From Vicugna pacos (lineage: Eukaryota; Chordata; Mammalia; Artiodactyla; Camelidae), in contig NC_133014.1 of the NCBI RefSeq assembly GCF_048564905.1, positions 310,001-374,000 of the forward strand: DNA of 64,000 nucleotides. The letters run 5' to 3'. Positions 49,093 to 61,729 of the stretch are shown here, piece by piece (the stretch's first letter is position 1; each line of letters starts with the position of its first letter). The notes under the pieces are model-generated. The model had not been told where the DNA came from. It made no database searches and saw only the letters and a list, made by a program, of their open reading frames with translations. A program made the position numbers and the translations under genes.

Positions 49093-49608
49093 AGGGCAGG
49101 CCCAGGAGTGTGCAGGCCCAGGAGTGTGCATGCCCAGGAGTGTGCAGGCATAGGAGGGAGCAGGCCCAGTAGTGTGCAGGCCAAGTAGAGTGCAGGCCCT
49201 GAAGTTTGCAGGCCCAGCTGTGTGCAGACAGAGGAGTGTGCAGGCCAAGGAGGGTGCAGGCCCAGGGGTGTACAGGCCCAGGAGTGTGCAGGCCCAGGCG
49301 TGTGCAGACTCCGGAGTGTGCAGAGACAGGAGTGTGCAGGCCCAGAATTGTACAGGCCTAGGGCTGTGCAGGCCCAGCAGTGTTCAGGCCCAGGAGTGTG
49401 CAAAATCAGGAGTACACAGGCCCAGGTGTGTTCAGGCTCAAGATTGTGCATGTCCTGGAGTGTTCAGGCCCATGAGTGTGCAGTCCAGGAGTGTGCAGGC
49501 CCAGTAGTGTGCAAGCCAGGGCCAGAGAAGGCCCATGCCAGGGAAGGCCCAGGAGTGTACAGATCCAGGAGTGTGCAGGCCCAGGAGTGTGCATGCCCAG
49601 GAGTGTCC
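49093..49608. repeat. Short 16-bp array between U2 copy 5 and U1b
   Basis: Only 516 bp of minisatellite. The left part continues the U2 flank order. From about 49,240 it follows 10,575-10,948 with scattered differences. It is therefore a recombination junction between the 6.8-kb period and the left flank of U1. Confidence 0.85.
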
Positions 49609-49644
49609 AGATGAGGGGTTTGAGGCCGTGGTGGGATGTACTTC

Positions 49645-49820
49645 ACGGGCATAAATAGCGTAAAGAGCATAAAACTACATGGTAGTGATGGTCGGACAGC
49701 ATGGGAATGCACTTAATGTTCCTGAAATGCACAATTTAAAAGGGAAAAAAATCTGTATTTTATTAAAGGAAGTGGAAAATGGAAAAATATAGGATGCCAT
49801 AAATGATGTAAAACAAATAA
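49645..49820 (+). mobile_element. L1-like 3'-end remnant, second copy
   Basis: Duplicate of 10,985-11,160 at offset 38,660. Same motifs and A-rich tail. Confidence 0.4.
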
Positions 49821-49995
49821 ACTAAACTAAAGAAAAACAAAACAAAAGCAAATTCAGGGGTAGGGAAGTCAACTTCGGGTAGGGGAGGGGATTTATGGTG
49901 GGATTTTGGAGAAGGTGTAGGAGGGTGCAGAGGGGGCAGAGCCCTAGGGGGTGATGATGCCTGAAATGGTTCTCCACTGCCCAGCGGCCCAGGTG

Positions 49996-50930
49996 CAGGT
50001 GCAGGAACTGCAGGCTTCTCAGGAGCAGCAAGATCAGCAGGAGCGGCAGGCTCTTCAGGAGTGGCAAGATCAGCAGGAGCGGCAGGCTCTTCAGGAGCGG
50101 CGGGCTCTTCAGGAATGGCAGGCTCTTCAGGAGCTGCAGGCTCTTCAGGAGCGGCTAGATGAGCAGGAATGGCAGGCTCTTCAGGAGCTGCAGGCTCTTC
50201 AGGAATGGCAGGCTCTTCAGGAGCTGCAGGCTCCTCAGGAGCGGCTAGATCAGCAGGAATGGCGGGCTCTTCAGGAGCGGCTAGATCAGCAGGAATGGCG
50301 GGCTCTTCAGGAGCAGCTAGATCAGCAGGAATGGCGGGCTCTTCAGGAGCAGCTAGATCAGCAGGAGCGTCAGGCTCTTCAGGATCGGTGGGCTCTTCAG
50401 GAGCGGCAGGCTCTTCAGGAGTGGCAAGATCAGCAGGAGCGGCAGGCTCTTCAGGAGCTGCAGGCTCTTCAGGAGCGGCTAGATCAGCAGGAACAGCAGG
50501 TTCTTCAGGAGTGGCTAGATCAGCAGGAATGGCGGGCTCTTCAGGAGCGGCTAGATCAGCAGGAACGGCAGGCGCTTCAGGAGCGGCGGGCTCTTCAGGA
50601 GCGGCGGGCTCTTCAGGAATGGCAGGCTCTTCAGGAGCTGCAGGCTCCTCAGGAGCGGCTAGATCAGCAGGAATGGCGGGCTCTTCAGGAGCAGCTAGAT
50701 CAGCAGGAGCGTCAGGCTCTTCAGGATCGGTGGGCTCTTCAGGAGCGGCAGGCTCTTCAGGAGCCGTGGGCTGTTCAGGAGCGGCGGGCTCTTCAGGAGC
50801 GGCTAGATCAGGAGGAGAGGCAGGCTCTTCAGGAGCTGCAGGTTGTTCAAGAGCGGCAAGATCAGCAGGAGCGGCAGGCTCTTCAGGAGCGGCTAGATGA
50901 GCAGGAGCAGCAGGCTCTTCAGGAGCTGCA
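49996..50930. repeat. 18-bp minisatellite in U1b
   Basis: About 52 units, one more than in U1a. The unit order also differs internally around 50,380-50,480: U1b has a 'gatcggtgggctcttcagg' unit where U1a has 'gctgcaggctcttcagg'-type units. This suggests local slippage or conversion after the large duplication. Confidence 0.92.
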
Positions 50931-51943
50931 GGCAAGATCCTGGGGAGAGACCTGGGCGATGTCTGGGCAGGAGGCTGTGGTGGTGGGGAGCCCTTCATAC
51001 CCAGACTCTTCCGGAGCCTGTGCTGGCCTTCCACAGTGTGGCACACCAGCCCCTCACTTGGGGAGCTGGCATGAGTGTCCTGGTTCCCCGGATCCTGCGG
51101 TGTCTGGCTCTGCAATGACAGTGACCGGCAGCCGGCCCGGCCCGCAGGTCTCAGAGCCCTGCCTGGCCAGGACCACTCCTGCTTCTGCCCCACTCGACCG
51201 TCTGCTGCCTGATCAGACTGGGACCTTGGTCATCTCAGTCACCCGGGAGGCAAGAGACACACCCTAGGGCGTGGGCGCCACCTCGGGCAGCAGGGCCCTG
51301 CCCCGGTTCTCCACATCCCAGCCAGCCCGCTTGGACCCAGGTTGGTGACGTGATCGGCCCCCCAGGCCTCTGACCCTTCCTCAGCCTGCTCTTGCTTGAG
51401 GCAGGACCCCCCCAACATGACTGCCCCACCGCCACCAGTCAGGAAGGGGCTGTGGGGCCACCCGGGTGGGGTCTGAGTGGTGGCCCGGCCTGGGCGGGCC
51501 TGCCCTGGGCCTCCCTGTGTTACCTTTCGGTCCCTCTGGCCAAAAGGCCAGAGGCGCCTGGGGTGAGACCCGACCCACTGTCGGCACTGTTGGCAAAGGC
51601 CGTTGCTGCGGGCTTTCCGGGGGCCGCGACCTCGGGATCTTGGGATGCAACAAAACATGTCTGAGCTGAGCTGAGTTCACCAGCCAAGTCAGTTGAGAAG
51701 TGTCCTTCTCTACACAGCGGGTGCCTGGTGACCTGGGTCCCAAGTTCTGTTGGGCTCTGTTGCCAGGGAAGTGAGGTCACTTCCTGGGGTCCCCTTCCCC
51801 AAGCTTCCTCCTTACACAAAGCTCCCCAAGGGCCTTTTTGGGCTGTTGATGGCTCACTTCCCACCCCATGCCATGTCCACCCAGTGACACCAACTCGGCC
51901 CCTCCTATAGCCCTGGGGAGGCCTGGATGCAGCCAGGGTCACA
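50931..51943. other. GC-rich unassigned DNA in U1b
   Basis: Copy of 12,253-13,264 with one added base near 51,067. No gene recognised. Confidence 0.6.
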
Positions 51944-52064
51944 GCTCTGATGACACAGCTGGCTTCAGACCCGGCTCCCCCGCCAGCAGTGCTGTCACCC
52001 TGGACAAGCCACCTGCTTCTCAGGGTCTCCCCAATCCCCCATCGGCGCAGTGGGGATCATCTGG
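51944..52064 (+). mobile_element. MIR-like SINE remnant, second copy
   Basis: Duplicate of 13,265-13,385 at offset 38,679, with one C-to-A difference at 51,954. Confidence 0.65.
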
Positions 52065-52194
52065 ACCCGGCTTCCTAGGAGAGCCATCATGTCTCTAGAA
52101 CCACAAACACCTACTGCACCTGTCACCTCTGTGGGCTGGCATCACAGGGAGCTCATGCACAGACTCAGCAAAGGAAGGGCCCCACAGAGGGCTG

Positions 52195-55100
52195 GTGTGC
52201 AGGCCCAGGTGTGTGCAGGCACACGTAGGAGCAGGCCCAGTAGTGTGCAGGCCCAAGAGTGTGCAGGGGTAGGAGAGGGCCGGCCGAATGGGGGCAGGAC
52301 AAGGAGAGGGAAGGTGCAGGAGTGTGCAGGCCCAGGAGTGTGCAGACGAGGGATTGTGTGGGCCCAGGAGAAGTCAGGCCCAGGAGTGTGCAGGGCCAGA
52401 AGTGGGCAGGCCCAAGAGTATGCAGGGCCAGTAGTGTTCAGACCCAGGAGTGTGCAGGACCAGGAGATTTCAGGCCCAGGAGTATGTAGTCACAGGAGGG
52501 AGCAGGTACAGGAGTTGCAGGCCCAGGAGTGTACAGGCCCAATTCGTGAAGGCCCAGGTTTGCGCAGGTCCAGGAGTGTGCAGGCCCAGGTGTGTGCAAC
52601 CCAGGAGTGTGCAGACACGGGAGGGATCAGGCAGAAGAATGTACTGGCCCAGGAGTGTACAGGCCCAGGTGTGTGCAGGCTGTGGGCTGTGCAGGCCCAG
52701 GAGTGTGCAGGCCCAGGATTGTTTAGGCCCAGGAGTGTGCAGAGAGAAGAGTGTGCAAGCCCAGGTGGGTGCAGACCCAGGAGTGTGCAGGCCTAGGAGA
52801 GCGCAGGCCCTGGAGTGTGCAGGCCAGGAGTGTGCAGGTCGAGGAGAGGGCCGGCCGAATTGGGGGCAGCCCCAAGAGAGGGAAGGCCCAGTAGTGTGCA
52901 GACAGAGAGGAGTGTGCAGGCCCAGGGGGGTGCAGGCTCAGGCCAGGACAGGCCCAGGAGTGTACAGGCCTGGGAGAGTGTCGGCACAGCAGTGTGCAGG
53001 TAAAGGAGGGAACAGGTGCAGGAATGTACAGGCCCTGGAGTGTGTAGGCCCAGGATTGTGCAGGCACAAGTGGGAGCAGGACCAGTAGTGTGCAGGCCCA
53101 AGAGTGTTCAGGTCCAGGAGAGGGCCGGCAGAATTGGGGGCAGGCCATTTAGGAGGAAGGCCCAGGAGTGTGCAGGCCAAGGAGTGTGCACACGAGGGAT
53201 TGTGCGGGCCCAGGAGAAGATAGGCCCAACAGTGTGCAGGGCCAGAAGTGTTCAGGCCCAGGAGTGTGCAGACAGAGGAGTGTGCAGCCCAAGGAGGGTG
53301 CAGGCCCAGACCAGGGCAGGTCCAGGAGTGTACAGGCCCAGTTGTGTGCAGGTCCAGGAGTGTACATGCCCGGGCGTGTGCAGTCCCAGGTGTGTGCAGG
53401 CCCAGAGAGGGCAGGCCCCGGTGTGTGCAGGCCCAGGAGTTGCAGGCCCAGGTGTGTGCAGACACCGCAGTGTGCAGAGACAGGAGTGTGTAGGCCCAGG
53501 ATTGTACAGGCCAAGGGCTGTGCAGGCCAAGCCATTTGGAGCCCCAGGAATGTGCCGGCACAGATGGGAACAAGCCTAGGAGTGAATAGGCATATGTGGG
53601 AGAAGACCCAGGAGCGTACAAGCCAAGGTTGATGCAGGCCCAGCTGTGCGTAGGTCCAGGATTCTGTAGGCCCAGGTGTCTGCTGTCCCAGGAGTATGCG
53701 GGCCCAGTAGAGGGCAGGCCCTGGAGTGTGTAGGCCCATGATTGTGCAGGCACAAGTGGGAGCAGGACCAGTAGTATGCAGGCCCAAGAGTGTGCAGGTC
53801 CAGGAGAGGGCCGGGCGAATTGGGGGCAGGCCCATTAGGGGGAAGGCCCAGGAGTGTGCAGGCCAAGGAGTGTGCACACGAGGGATTGTGCGGGCCCAGG
53901 AGAAGGCAGGCCCAGGAGTGTGCAGGGCCAGAAGTGTGCAGGCCCAAGAGTGTGCAGGGCCAGTAGTGTTCAAGCCCAGGAGTGTGCAGGACTAGGAGAT
54001 TTCAGACCCAGGAGTATGTAGTCACAGGAGGGAGCAGGTACAGGAGTTGCAGGCCCAGGAGTGTACAGGCCCAATTCGTGAAGGCCCAGGTTTGTGCACG
54101 TCCAGGAGTGTGCAGGCCCAGGTGTGTGCTGTCCCAGGATTGTGCAGGCCCAGGAGAGGGCAGGCCATGGATTGTGCAGTCCGAGGAGTGTGCAGGCCCA
54201 GGAGTGTGCAGACACCAGCTTGTGCAGAGACAAGGGTGTGCAGGCCCAGGATTGTACAGGATCAGGGCTGTGCAGGCCAAGCCGTGTGCAGCCCCAGGAT
54301 TGTGCCGGCACAGATCGGAACATGCCGAGGAGTGTACAGGCATTGGTGGGATCAGGCCCAGGAGTGTACAAGCCCAGGTTCATGCAGGCCCAGGTGTGGG
54401 CAGGTCCAGGAGTGTTTAGGCCCAGGTGAGTGTAGTCCTAGGAGGGTGCAGGCCCAGAAGAGCACCGGCCCTGGAGTGTGCAGGCCCAGGGATATGTAGG
54501 TGCAGGAGGGAGCAGGCCCAGGAGTTTTTAGGCCAAGGAGTGTGTAGGGACAGATGCGAGCAGGCCCTGGAGTGTGCAGCCCCAGGAGTGTGCAGGTTCA
54601 TGAGAGGGTCGGCCGAGGTGTGGGCTGGCCTGGGATAGGGCAGGGCCAGGGGTGTGTAGGCCCAAGACTGTGCTTGCCTAGGAATATGCAGTCACAGGAG
54701 GGAGAAGGCCCAACAGTGTGCAGGCCAAGTAGAGTGCAGGCCCAGGCCTGTGCAGTCCCAGGTGTGTGCAGGCCCAGGAGAGGGCAGGCCCCGGTGTGTG
54801 CAGGCCCAGGAGTGTGCAGACACAGGAGGGATCAGTCACTGGATTGTGCAGGTCCAGGGGTATACAGGCCCAGTTGTGTGCAGGCCCAACATTGTGTAGG
54901 TCCAGGAGTGTACAGGCACAGGAGTGGGCAGACAGAGGAGTGTGCAGGAAAAGGAATATGCAGGCCCAGACCAGGGCAGGCCCAGGTGTGTACAGGCCCA
55001 TGTGTGTGCAGGCCCCGGATTTGCAGGCCCAGGCGTGGGCAGGCCCAGCATTTTGCAGGCCCAGGAGTGTGCAGGCCCAGGAGTGTGCAGACAGAGGAGT

Positions 55101-58100
55101 GCGCAGGACAAGGAGGGTGCAGGCCCAGGAGTGTGCAGGCCCTGGAGAGGACAATCCCTGGAATGTGCAGGCCCAGGACTGTGCAGACCAAGCAGTGTGC
55201 ACCCCCAGGAGTGTGCAGGCACATGTGGGAGCAGCCCCAGTAGTGTGCAGACCCAGGAGTGTGCAGGCAAAGGAGGGTGCAGGCAAAGGAGGGTGCAGGC
55301 CCAGTCCAGGGCAGGTCCAGGAGTGTTCAGGCCCAGGAGTGTGCAGACACCGGAGTGTGCAGAGACAGGAGTGTGCAGGCCCAGGGCTGTGCAGACCCAG
55401 CAGTGTGCAGGCCCAGGAGTGTGCAGTCCCTGTAGTGTGCAGAACCAGGGGACGTCAGGCCCCAGAGTGTGCAGGCCCAAGAAAGGGCAGGTCCAAGGGT
55501 GTTCAGGCGCAGGAATGGGGAGTCCCAGGACCGTGCCCACCAAGCAGAGGGCAGGCCCAGGCGTGTGCATGCCCAGGAGTGTGCAGGCACAGGAGGCAGC
55601 AGACCGAGGAGTGTGCAGACCCAGGTGTGTGCAGGCACAAGTGGGAGCAGTCCCAGTAGTGTGCAGGCCCAGAGTGTGCAGGTGCAGGATAGGGCCGGCC
55701 GAATTGGGGGCAGGCCCAGGAATTGGAAGGCGCAGGAGTGTGCAGGGCCAGAAGTGTGCTGTCCCAAGAGTGTGCAGTGCCAATAGTGTTCAGGCCCAGG
55801 AGTGTTCAGGACCAGGAGTTTGTAGGCCGAGGAGTATGTAGTCACAGGAGGGAGCAGGTACAGGAGTGTGGAAGCCCAGGAGTGTACAGGCCAATGTTCG
55901 TGCAGGCCCAGGTGTGCACAGGTCCAGGAGAGTGCATGCCCTGGTGTGTGCAGTCCCAGGAGTCTGCAGGCCCTGGGTGGTGCAGGCCCAGGAGTGTGTA
56001 GGTACAGGAGGGAGGAGGCCCAGGAGTTTGCAGGCAAGGAGTGTGTAAGGATAGATGCGTACAGGCCCTGGAGTGTGCAGGCCCTTGAGTGTGCACACGA
56101 GGGATTGTGCGAGCCCAGGAGAGGGCAGGCCCAGCAGTGTGCAGGCCCAGGAGTGTGCAGACACAGGAGGGATCAGTCACAGGAGTGTGCAGGTCCAGGA
56201 GTATACAGGCCCAGGTGTGTTTAGGCCCAACATTGTGCAGGTCCAGGAGTGTGCAGGCCCAGGAGTGTGCAGACAGAGGAGTGTGCAGGCCAAGGAGGGT
56301 GCAGGCCCGGGCCAGGGCAGGCCCAGGAGGGTACAGACCCTGGAGTGTTCAGGCCCAGGAGTATGCATGCCCAGGGCTGTGAGGCCCAGCAGTGTTCAGG
56401 CCCTGGATTGTACAGAATCAGGACTATACAGGCCCAGGTGTGTTAATGCCCAAGATTGTGCAGGTCCTGTTGTGTGCAGGCCCATGAGTGTGCAGTTCGA
56501 GCAGTGTGCAGGCCCAGTAGTGTGCAAGCCTAGGCCAGTGAAGGCCCAGGCCAGGGAAGTCCCAGGAGTGTACAGGTCCAGGAGTGTGCAGTCCCCGGTG
56601 TGCACAGGTCCAGGAGCGTGCAGGCCCAGTAGTGTGCAGTCACAATACGGAACAGGCCAAGGAGTGTGCAGGCCCAGGTGTGTGCAGGCTCTGGGATGTG
56701 CAGACCCAGTAGTGTGCAGGCCCAGCAGGGTGCTGTCCCAGGTGTGTGCAGACCCATTATTGTGTAAGCCCAGGAGTGTGCAGGCCCAGGAGTGTGCAGG
56801 CGCACAAGTGTGCAGTCCCAGAAGTGTGATGGCACAGGAGGGAGCAGGCCCAGAAGTGTGCAGATCCAGGACTGTGCAGGCCTAGGATAGGTCAGGCCCA
56901 GGAGTGTGCAGGTCCAGGAGAGTGCCGGCCGAATTGGGGGCAGGCCCAGCAGAGGGAAGGCGCAGGAGTGTCCAGGCCCAGGTGTGTGCAGACGAGGGAT
57001 TGTGTGGGCCCAGGAGAAGGCAGGCCCAGGAGTGTGCAGGGCCAGAAGTGTGCAGGCCCAAGAGTATGCAAGGCCAGTAGTGTTCAGGCCCAGGAGTGTG
57101 CAGGACCAGGAGATTTCAGGCCCAGGAGTATGTAGTCACAGGAGGGAGCAGGTACAGGGTTGTGCAGGTACAGGAGTGTGCAGGCCCAGGAGTGTGCACA
57201 CAAGGGATTGTGCGGGCCCAGGACAGGGCAGGCCCAGCCGTGTGCAGGCCCAGGAGGGTACAGACACTGGAGTGTGCAGGCCCAGGAGTGTGCAGGCCCA
57301 GGGCTGTGAGGCCCAGCAGTGTTCAGGCCCTGGATTGTAGAGAATCAGGAGTGTGCAGGCCCAGGAGTGTGCAGGCCCACGTAGGAGCAGGCCCAGTAGT
57401 GTGCAGGCCCAAGGGTGTGCAGGGGTAGGAGAGGGCCGGCTGAATTGGGGGCAGGCCCAGGAGAGGGAAGGCGCAGGAGTGTGCAGGCCCAGGAGTGTGC
57501 TGACGAGGGATTGTGTGGTCCCAGGAGAAGGCAGGCCCTGGAGTGTGCAGGGCCAGAAGTGTGCAGGCCCAAGAGTGTGCAGGGCCAGTAGTGTTCAGGC
57601 CCAGGAGTGTGCAGGACCAGGAGATTTCAGGCCCAGGAGTATGTAATCACAGTAGGGAGCAGGTACAGGGTTGTGCAGGTACAGGAGTGTGCAGGCCCAG
57701 GAGTGTGCACAGAAGGGATTGTGCGGGCCCAGGACAGGGCAGGCCCAGCCGTGTGCAGGCCCAGGAGGGTACAGACACTGGAGTGTGCAGGCCCAGGAGT
57801 GTGCAGGCCCAGGGCTGTGAGGCCCAGCAGTGTTCAGGCCCTGGATTGTAGAGAATCAGGAGTGTGCAGGCCCAGGAGTGTGCAGGCCCACGTAAGAGTA
57901 GGCCCAGTAGTGTGCAGACCCAAGGGTGTGCAGGGGTAGGAGAGGGCCGGCCGAATTGGGGGCAGGCCCAAGAGAGGGAAGGCGCAGGAGTGTGCAGGCC
58001 CAGGAGTGTGCTGATGAGGGATTGTGTGGGCCCAGGAGAAGGCAGGCCCAGGAGTGTGCAGGGCCAGAAGTGTGCAGGCCCAAGAGTGTGCAGGGCCAGT

Positions 58101-60062
58101 AGTGTTCAGACCCAGGAGTGTGCAGGACCAGGAGATTTCAGGCCCAGGAGTATGTAGTCACAGGAGGGAACAGGTACAGGAGTTGCAGGCCCAGGAGTGT
58201 ACAGGCCCAATTCGTGAAGACCCAGGTTTGTGCACGTCCAGGAGTGTGCAGGCCCAGGTGTGTGCTGTCCCAGGATTGTGCAGGCCCAGGAGAGGGCAGG
58301 CCATGGATTGTGCAGTCCGAGGAGTGTGCAGGCCCAGGAGTGTGCAGACACCAGCTTGTGCAGAGACAGGGGTGTGCAGGCCCAGGATTGTACAGGATCA
58401 GGGCTGTGCAGGCCAAGCCGTGTGCAGCCCCAGGATTGTGCCGGCACAGATCGGAACATGCCGAGGAGTGTACAGGCATTGGTGGGATCAGGCCCAGGAG
58501 TGTACAAGCCCAGGTTCATGCAGGCCCAGGTGTGGGCAGGTCCAGGAGTGTTTAGGCCCAGGTGAGTGTAGTCCTAGGAGGGTGCAGGCCCAGAAGAGCA
58601 CCGGCCCTGGAGTGTGCAGGCCCAGGGATATGTAGGTGCAGGAGGGAGCAGGCCCAGGAGTTTTTAGGCCAAGGAGTGTGTAGGGACAGATGCGAGCAGG
58701 CCCTGGAGTGTGCAGCCCCAGGAGTGTGCAGGTTCATGAGAGGGTCGGCCGAGGTGTGGGCTGGCCTGGGATAGGGCAGGGCCAGGGGTGTGTAGGCCCA
58801 AGACTGTGCTTGCCTAGGAATATGCAGTCACAGGAGGGAGAAGGCCCAACAGTGTGCAGGCCAAGTAGAGTGCAGGCCCAGGCCTGTGCAGGCCCAGGTG
58901 TGTGCAGGCCCAGGAGAGGGCAGGCCCCGGTGTTTGCAGGCCCAGGAGTTGCAGACCCAGGTGTGTGCAGACACTGGCGTGTGCACAGACAGGAGTGTGT
59001 AGGCCCAGGATTGTACAGGCCAAGGGCTGTGCAGGCCAAGCCATGTGCAGCCCCAGGAATGTGCTGGCACAGATGGGAACAAGCCTAGGAGTGTACAGGC
59101 ATATGTGGGAGAAGGCCTGGGAGTGTACAAGCCAAGGTTCATGCAGTCACAGGTGTGCGTAGGTCCAGGATTGTGTAGGCCCTGGATTGTACAGAATCAG
59201 AAGTATACAGGCCCAGGTGTGTTAATGCCGAAGATTGTGCAGGTCCTGTTGTGTGCAGTCCCATGAAAGTGCAGTTCGAGCAGTGTGCAGGCCCAGTAGT
59301 GTGCAAGCCTAGGCCAGTGAAGGCATAGGCCAGGGAAGGCCCAGGAGTGTACAGGTCCAGGAGTGTGCAGGCCCAGGAGAATGCAGTCACAGGAGTGAGC
59401 AGGTACAGGAGTGTGCAGGCCCAGGAGTGTACAGGCCCAGGTTCGTGCAGGCCCCGGTGTGCGCAGGTCCAGGAGCGTGCAGGCCCAGTAGTGCGCAGTC
59501 ACAATATGGAACAGGCCAAGGAGTGTGCAGACCCAGGAGTGTGCAGGCCCAGGAGTGTGCAGGCGCACAAGTGTGCAGTCCCAGAAGTGTGATGGCACAG
59601 GAGGGAGCAGGCCCAGAAGTGTGCAGATCCAGGACTGTGCAGGCCTAGGATAGGTCAGGCCCAGGAGTGTGCAGGTCCAGGAGAGTGCCGGCCGAATTGG
59701 GGGCAGGCCCAAGAGAGGGAAGGCCCAGTAGTGTGCAGACAGAGGAGTGTGCAGGCCCAGGGGGGTTCAGGCTCAGGCCAGGGCCGGCCCAGGGGTGTAC
59801 AGGCCCAGGAGTTTGCAGGCCCAGGAGTATGCAGTCACAGGAGTGAGCAGATACAGGAGTGTACAGGCCAACGTTCGTGCAGGCCCAGGTGTGCGCAGGT
59901 CCAGGGGCGTGCAGGCCCAGAAGTGTGCAGATTCAATACGGAACCGGCCCGGGAGTGTACAGGCCCAGGTTCCTGCAGGCCCCGGTGTGCGTAGGTCCAG
60001 GAGTGCGCAGGTCCAAGAGTGTGCAGGCCCAGTTGTGTGCAGGCCCAGGAATGTGCAGGCCC
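52195..60062. repeat. 16-bp minisatellite, array B'
   Basis: Copy of array B (13,516-21,383) at a constant offset of 38,679, so no net length change in 7.87 kb. Scattered substitutions are visible (for example a unit reading 'gagtctgc' in B near 13,897 reads 'gagtgtgc' here). It contains the 511-bp triplication at landmark 56,930. No gene is seen. Confidence 0.95.
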
Positions 60063-60606
60063 TGTCGACCCTAGAGGGCAGGATGCTGTGACCAGAGGAG
60101 GCGCTCTCTAGGACTGAGGGCGGAGGCCGGGAGAGCAGGCGGTTGGAGAGTCGGTGGTGAGGGCTGGAAAGGGGCAGAGCTGCACCAACCAGGTGTGCGG
60201 ACCTGAGGGCGTGAGGCTGGGCGGCCTGCCGAGGGTGTTCCTGCAGCAGTGCTGGCCCTGGGTGAGGATGTGGTGGGACCAGGGCTGAGCCAGCGGGGCA
60301 GAAGGAGGAGGAGCGGGGAGGAGGGCGCCAGAGGGTGCACAGTGGACCGGTCACTGGGCATCTGCAGGTTTGGAGGCGCTCTGCTGTGTGGGGCTCCAGG
60401 CCTCCCTGGGTCTGGGGACGTGGGTGTGATGTGACTCGGAAGGAGGCCGGGTGCGCTTCGGACAGCGCCCGCCATCTCTCCCACCCAGGCCCAGTGCTCA
60501 TGGTCGTGTTGCAGCCTCAGTTTTCCGTCCACTGTCCCAGCAACCCCTTGGTGGTGTTCTGAGCAGAGGCAGAGGGTGAGAGTCCTGACTTGGCTTTCCT
60601 TCCCTG

Positions 60607-61118
60607 TGTTTCCAAGTCCACACTCATTCCGCAAGTCGCACGACAGGCCAAGAAATCGGGAGACGCGGTGTCGGGGTAAAGAATAGTGAGTTTATTTGGA
60701 AAGGCAGCTGACCGAGAAGATGGCAGGCTAATGTCCTGGAGAGCCACCTTCTCCGAGTGAGACTTCAGGCTCCTTTTACACTCGAAAGGAGAGGGGTTGT
60801 GGGTGGTTGGTGCAAAGTCCTTGGTGCAGGAATTCTTTGTTTTTGCAGTTGTGGGTCAGCTCATGGGGCCCCTGTAAAACCTCTAACAAAACAAATGTTA
60901 CTTTCTGTTCTGCAGCTTGTTGTGTGTATAGGAGAGGAAAAGAGCTCTTATCCTGAAGGCTGAGAGCCTTGAGAACAGGCTCTGCTGTCAATTTCAGGCT
61001 GAAGGCAACATTGTTTTACAAAAGGGGCAGAGCTGGTAAGACAGCCTGGAAAACAGCAGAGGGTTAAAGGAAAAAGAACAGATCTAATAGGCAGTCAGAT
61101 TTGGTCTTTTCTATTACA
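60607..61118 (-). mobile_element. Solo LTR (U2 copy 6)
   Basis: Block-duplicated copy of the LTR fossil at 21,928-22,439. Confidence 0.5.
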
Positions 61119-61467
61119 ACTGCTGCCCCAGCAGGGCTGGCCTCAGGGAGGAAGGGTGCCCCTCCGGCCCCCGAGAGCCGCCTGCAGAGGGTGGGGAAGG
61201 CAGGGAGGGGTTCTGCCCTGCTGGGGAGGTAAACTAGACATGGCTGATACATGGACAGTGAGTGCAAAGTTAGAAAGCCTCTGGGTTTTCCCTCTTTAGG
61301 GAGGGAGAGGGAGGCTCAGCATAGGTCCTTGAGCTTCCGCGAGAAAAGTGGCTCTCAGCCCAGGTCGGCTGCGGGCGCCTCTGGGGTTGTCACACCTGAG
61401 GGGCCCTCTGTGGACGGGTCCTGTGTTCTTGGCACTGACGTGGATTTTCCTCCTCCTCTTCCCCAAG

Positions 61468-61594
61468 GGGCGGTAGAGGCTCCGGGGGCAGCTTCCAGCC
61501 GATCACGGCCATCCTGCTGCCCTCATGCACGCTGGCCCTGCACGCCCGGCAGCTGGACGTCAGGCTGCAGCTGGACTACGTCTCCGCCTCGCAG
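61468..61594 (+). CDS. ADCY1: ADCY1-like exon, copy 6 of 6
   Basis: Same 127-nt open exon, CCCCAAG acceptor and CAG|GTAAGA donor as copy 1, with an unchanged peptide. It is the last copy in the window. If the true downstream ADCY1 exons lie to the right, this or a later copy would be nearest to them. Confidence 0.4.
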
Positions 61595-61729
61595 GTAAGA
61601 GGAGCCCCGCTGCTTCCCTGGGGGCCGGCAAGGGGGTCCCTCGGGAGGGGTTTCGGTTGGGGGCTCCTGGCTAGACGCCGCAGCCGTGTGAGTGGCACCG
61701 TTGGGGTGAAGGAGGCTGGTGCCAGGGAC

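Larger units (their letters stand above)
42454..49227. repeat. Higher-order period P5 (6,774 bp)
   Basis: Anchors are at 42,454 and 49,228. Last period of the first run. After the closing anchor the array order switches to that found just left of U1a (about 10,570-10,948), which marks the super-unit junction near 49,240. Confidence 0.9.
49609..52194. repeat. U1b: low-copy block, second copy
   Basis: Second copy of 10,949-13,515, 19 bp longer: one extra 18-bp unit and one extra base near 51,067. A substitution is visible at 51,954 (A for C inside the MIR-like element). It has the same order of L1-like tail, 18-bp minisatellite, GC-rich DNA and MIR. Confidence 0.9.
60063..61729. repeat. U2 copy 6: exon-bearing block
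   Basis: Same block at offset 38,679 from copy 1. One substitution seen: G at 60,556 where the others have A. Confidence 0.93.
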
